DNA of 7,249 bases from NCBI GenBank assembly GCA_029856375.1, contig JAHQWX010000085.1, positions 1-7,249 on the forward strand. The letters run 5' to 3'. Below the pieces are notes generated by a model. That model did no database searches, had not been told where the DNA came from, and worked only from the letters and a program-made list of their open reading frames with translations. A program made the position numbers and the translations under genes. Source of the DNA: Promethearchaeia archaeon. Its GTDB lineage: Archaea > Asgardarchaeota > Lokiarchaeia > Sigyniarchaeales > SOKP01. Below are positions 5,871-7,249 of this stretch, piece after piece (position 1 is the stretch's first letter; each line of letters begins with the position of its first letter).

Positions 5871-6302
5871 ATGAAAGATAACAATTTGGTTGGAACCTGC
5901 GGGTTATATTGCGGAGCGTGTAAATTCTACTTGTCTCATAAAAAAGGAATCGCCGAACAGAAGGGCCACAAAAGAGGGTGTATTGGGTGTCAAGCTCGGA
6001 AAACCAAGTGTGGTATGATTAAAAAGACTTGTTCAGACCTTAGAAAGGGCGAAATTATATATTGTTACGAATGTAAAGGAACCTTTCCTTGTCAAAGACT
6101 CGAGAGAATGGAGAATAGCTATGTAAAAAACTATAACTTGAGTCTTATTAAAAATTTAAAAAGAATGAAAAAAGTTGGAGTCGCGAACTGGCTTGAAGAG
6201 CAGGCCGAGTTTTACAAATGTCCCGAGTGTGGGGGAGAGATTTGCCTTCACGACAGGGAATGTTACGATTGTGGTTATAAACAAGATCCAAATAAAAAAT
6301 AA
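5871..6302 (+). CDS. DUF3795 cysteine-rich protein with C-terminal zinc ribbon (copy 2)
   Basis: Tandem paralogue of the preceding gene, 143 residues, 17 bases downstream. The cysteine set is the same with a one-residue insertion: TCGLYCGACKFYL (Cys10, 14, 17), GCIGC (37, 40), Cys47, Cys54, CYECKGTFPC (65, 68, 74), then CPECGGEICLHDRECYDCGY (Cys117, 120, 125, 131, 134; His127). NLKRMK and NWLEEQ in the linker (about 95-111) are also kept, so the linker helix matters for function or for pairing of the two proteins. The two copies differ mostly in surface charge around residues 41-60 and 75-95. A heterodimer is possible, by inference. No catalytic role is known for the family. Confidence 0.82.
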   Translation: MKDNNLVGTCGLYCGACKFYLSHKKGIAEQKGHKRGCIGCQARKTKCGMIKKTCSDLRKGEIIYCYECKGTFPCQRLERMENSYVKNYNLSLIKNLKRMKKVGVANWLEEQAEFYKCPECGGEICLHDRECYDCGYKQDPNKK

Positions 6303-6323
6303 ATTTTTAAAGAGGTAAATAAT

Positions 6324-6947
6324 ATGCAAACGAAAATTGATTTTAAAGTAAAGTATAAAGAATTATACAAACCTAGCGCTAAGGAAGTAGTAATCGTCGA
6401 AGTTCCGGAGTTCCAGTTTCTCATGATAGACGGAATGGGCTCGCCAGGTGATTCCCAAGAATACGCTGACGCACTAGGGGTTCTTTATCCGGTCGCTTAC
6501 AAAGCTAAGTTCATGAGTAAGGCAAAGGGGAGAGATTACGTAGTTCCTCCGTTAGAGGGGCTCTGGTGGGCAGACGACATGAAAGATTTTAGAGAGGGAA
6601 ACCGAGATAAGTGGAAATGGACAATGATGATATTACAACCGGAATGGATTACGCAAGATATGATAAACGAGGCTATTAAAACCACCAAAGGAAAGAATCC
6701 AAAGATACCGAAGGTAATCGAAAAGTTGCGATTGAAAAAGTACCGAGAGGGGAAATCTGCACAAATCCTATATTTTGGTCCTTATAAAGACGAAGGGCCA
6801 ACGATTGAGAGGATCCACGCGTTTATCAAAGAACTCGGAGGTAAATTTGAAGGATCAAAGCATAAGCACCACGAGATATATTTGAGCGATCCGAGAAAAA
6901 CTTCCCCCGAGAAGTTAAAAACTGTAATACGACAACCGTTTGTTTAA
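6324..6947 (+). CDS. GyrI-like small-molecule-binding domain protein
   Basis: The 207-residue protein matches the COG4832-type GyrI-like family (SOUL/GyrI superfamily), cytosolic proteins that bind hydrophobic or DNA-active small molecules; some relatives hydrolyse cyclopropane-bearing DNA alkylators. Seen in order: [21 protein letters not shown] (21-41), a first beta unit with GLWWADD (79-85), [13 protein letters not shown] (96-108), then the second unit with [20 protein letters not shown] (149-168) and [20 protein letters not shown] (182-201), whose Glu184 is the acidic residue expected in the ligand pocket. Trp81 and Trp82 likely line the cavity. AGAGGT (6311-6316) 7 bases before the ATG fixes the start. 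It is 21 bases after the DUF3795 pair and 26 before a UvrA-like gene. Family is firm. The ligand is unknown; a sensor or detoxification role is inferred. Confidence 0.85.
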   Translation: MQTKIDFKVKYKELYKPSAKEVVIVEVPEFQFLMIDGMGSPGDSQEYADALGVLYPVAYKAKFMSKAKGRDYVVPPLEGLWWADDMKDFREGNRDKWKWTMMILQPEWITQDMINEAIKTTKGKNPKIPKVIEKLRLKKYREGKSAQILYFGPYKDEGPTIERIHAFIKELGGKFEGSKHKHHEIYLSDPRKTSPEKLKTVIRQPFV

Positions 6948-6973
6948 AAAAAAAGAGATGTGAGAAGGAAAAA

Positions 6974-7249
6974 ATGGATAAAATAGAAGTTAAAGGCGCT
7001 CGAATTCACAATCTAAAGAATGTAGATGTCTCAATACCAAAAAATAAAATGGTGTTGATTACCGGAGTGAGCGGTTCTGGGAAGTCGAGCTTAGCGTTTG
7101 ACACGATATTCGACGAGGGATTAAGAAGGTACATGCAGGCAGTTGGATATCCACCGCGTGCGAGCGAAGAGGCTCCGTTCGATATGATCACGGGTCTGAG
7201 CCCCACAATCGCTATTGAACAGAGAACTACGAGAGTTACAAATCCGAGA
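6974..7249 (+). CDS. UvrA-like ABC ATPase, N-terminal part; gene runs off window
   Basis: The first 92 residues of an excinuclease subunit A-type ATPase: [19 protein letters not shown] (4-22), Walker [10 protein letters not shown] (31-39), [14 protein letters not shown] (40-53), and [13 protein letters not shown] (74-86), all family hallmarks. In nucleotide excision repair UvrA recognises damaged DNA with UvrB; stand-alone paralogues give resistance to DNA-binding drugs. The segment between RRY and GLSP is unusual: [20 protein letters not shown] (54-73) replaces the canonical VESLSAYARQFL... stretch and is about four residues shorter. That points to a divergent paralogue rather than the housekeeping UvrA, though the full sequence is needed. 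AAGGA lies 4 bases before the ATG. The gene continues in frame to the last base of the window. Its position behind a GyrI-like gene suits a role in drug or DNA-adduct protection. Confidence 0.8.
   Translation, partial: MDKIEVKGARIHNLKNVDVSIPKNKMVLITGVSGSGKSSLAFDTIFDEGLRRYMQAVGYPPRASEEAPFDMITGLSPTIAIEQRTTRVTNPR

Larger units (their letters stand above)
1446..7249 (+). other. Eight-gene co-directional run, probable single operon
   Basis: Gaps between successive genes are 4, -1 (TAATG overlap), 13, 39, 17, 21 and 26 bases, all on the plus strand, with no terminator-like structure inside. The core BtrH-PadR-BtrH-toroid block is the tightest. A second, weaker unit could start in the 39-base gap before the DUF3795 pair, but no promoter is visible there. 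Confidence 0.65.

Noticed and set aside
7006..7206. 66-codon ORF on the minus strand
   Set aside because: It lies entirely antisense to the conserved Walker A region of the UvrA-like gene.

Overview
The window looks archaeal, with moderate confidence. It opens with the C-terminal three quarters of a geranylgeranyl-reductase-type flavoprotein, a family prominent in archaeal membrane-lipid saturation. It continues with genes that are common in AT-rich mesophilic archaea: an alpha/alpha-toroid protein often mislabelled as NifH or squalene cyclase, and DUF3795 zinc proteins. Several ribosome binding sites are of the GGTGAT or GAGGT type. An Asgard (Loki-like) or methanogen-related lineage is possible, but nothing here fixes the lineage, and some anaerobic bacteria carry several of the same families.

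Layout: (1) 2-1024, 5'-truncated geranylgeranyl-reductase-like CDS. (2) 1025-1445, an AT-rich gap with no convincing gene. Its right half carries a regularly spaced AATATTC operator-like array (1340-1413) ending in a palindrome that doubles as a TATA-like element about 30 bases before the next ORF. (3) 1446-7249, eight genes all on the plus strand with gaps of 39 bases or less, read here as one operon: BtrH-like protein 1, a PadR-family regulator, BtrH-like protein 2 (stop and start overlap as TAATG), an alpha/alpha-toroid protein, two tandem DUF3795 zinc-ribbon proteins that are duplicates of each other, a GyrI-like small-molecule-binding protein, and the first 92 codons of a divergent UvrA-like ATPase that runs off the window.

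How they may work together (inference): the two BtrH-like proteins keep a Cys-His-Asp set expected of a cysteine-protease-like acyltransferase or amidase fold, and they flank a PadR regulator, a type that often senses small phenolic or drug-like ligands. GyrI-like proteins bind, and some hydrolyse, toxic small molecules. Stand-alone UvrA paralogues protect against DNA-binding drugs. A PadR-controlled small-molecule modification or detoxification operon is therefore the most coherent reading, but no substrate can be named. The array upstream of 1446 and the twin-BtrH/PadR core are the parts most worth following up.
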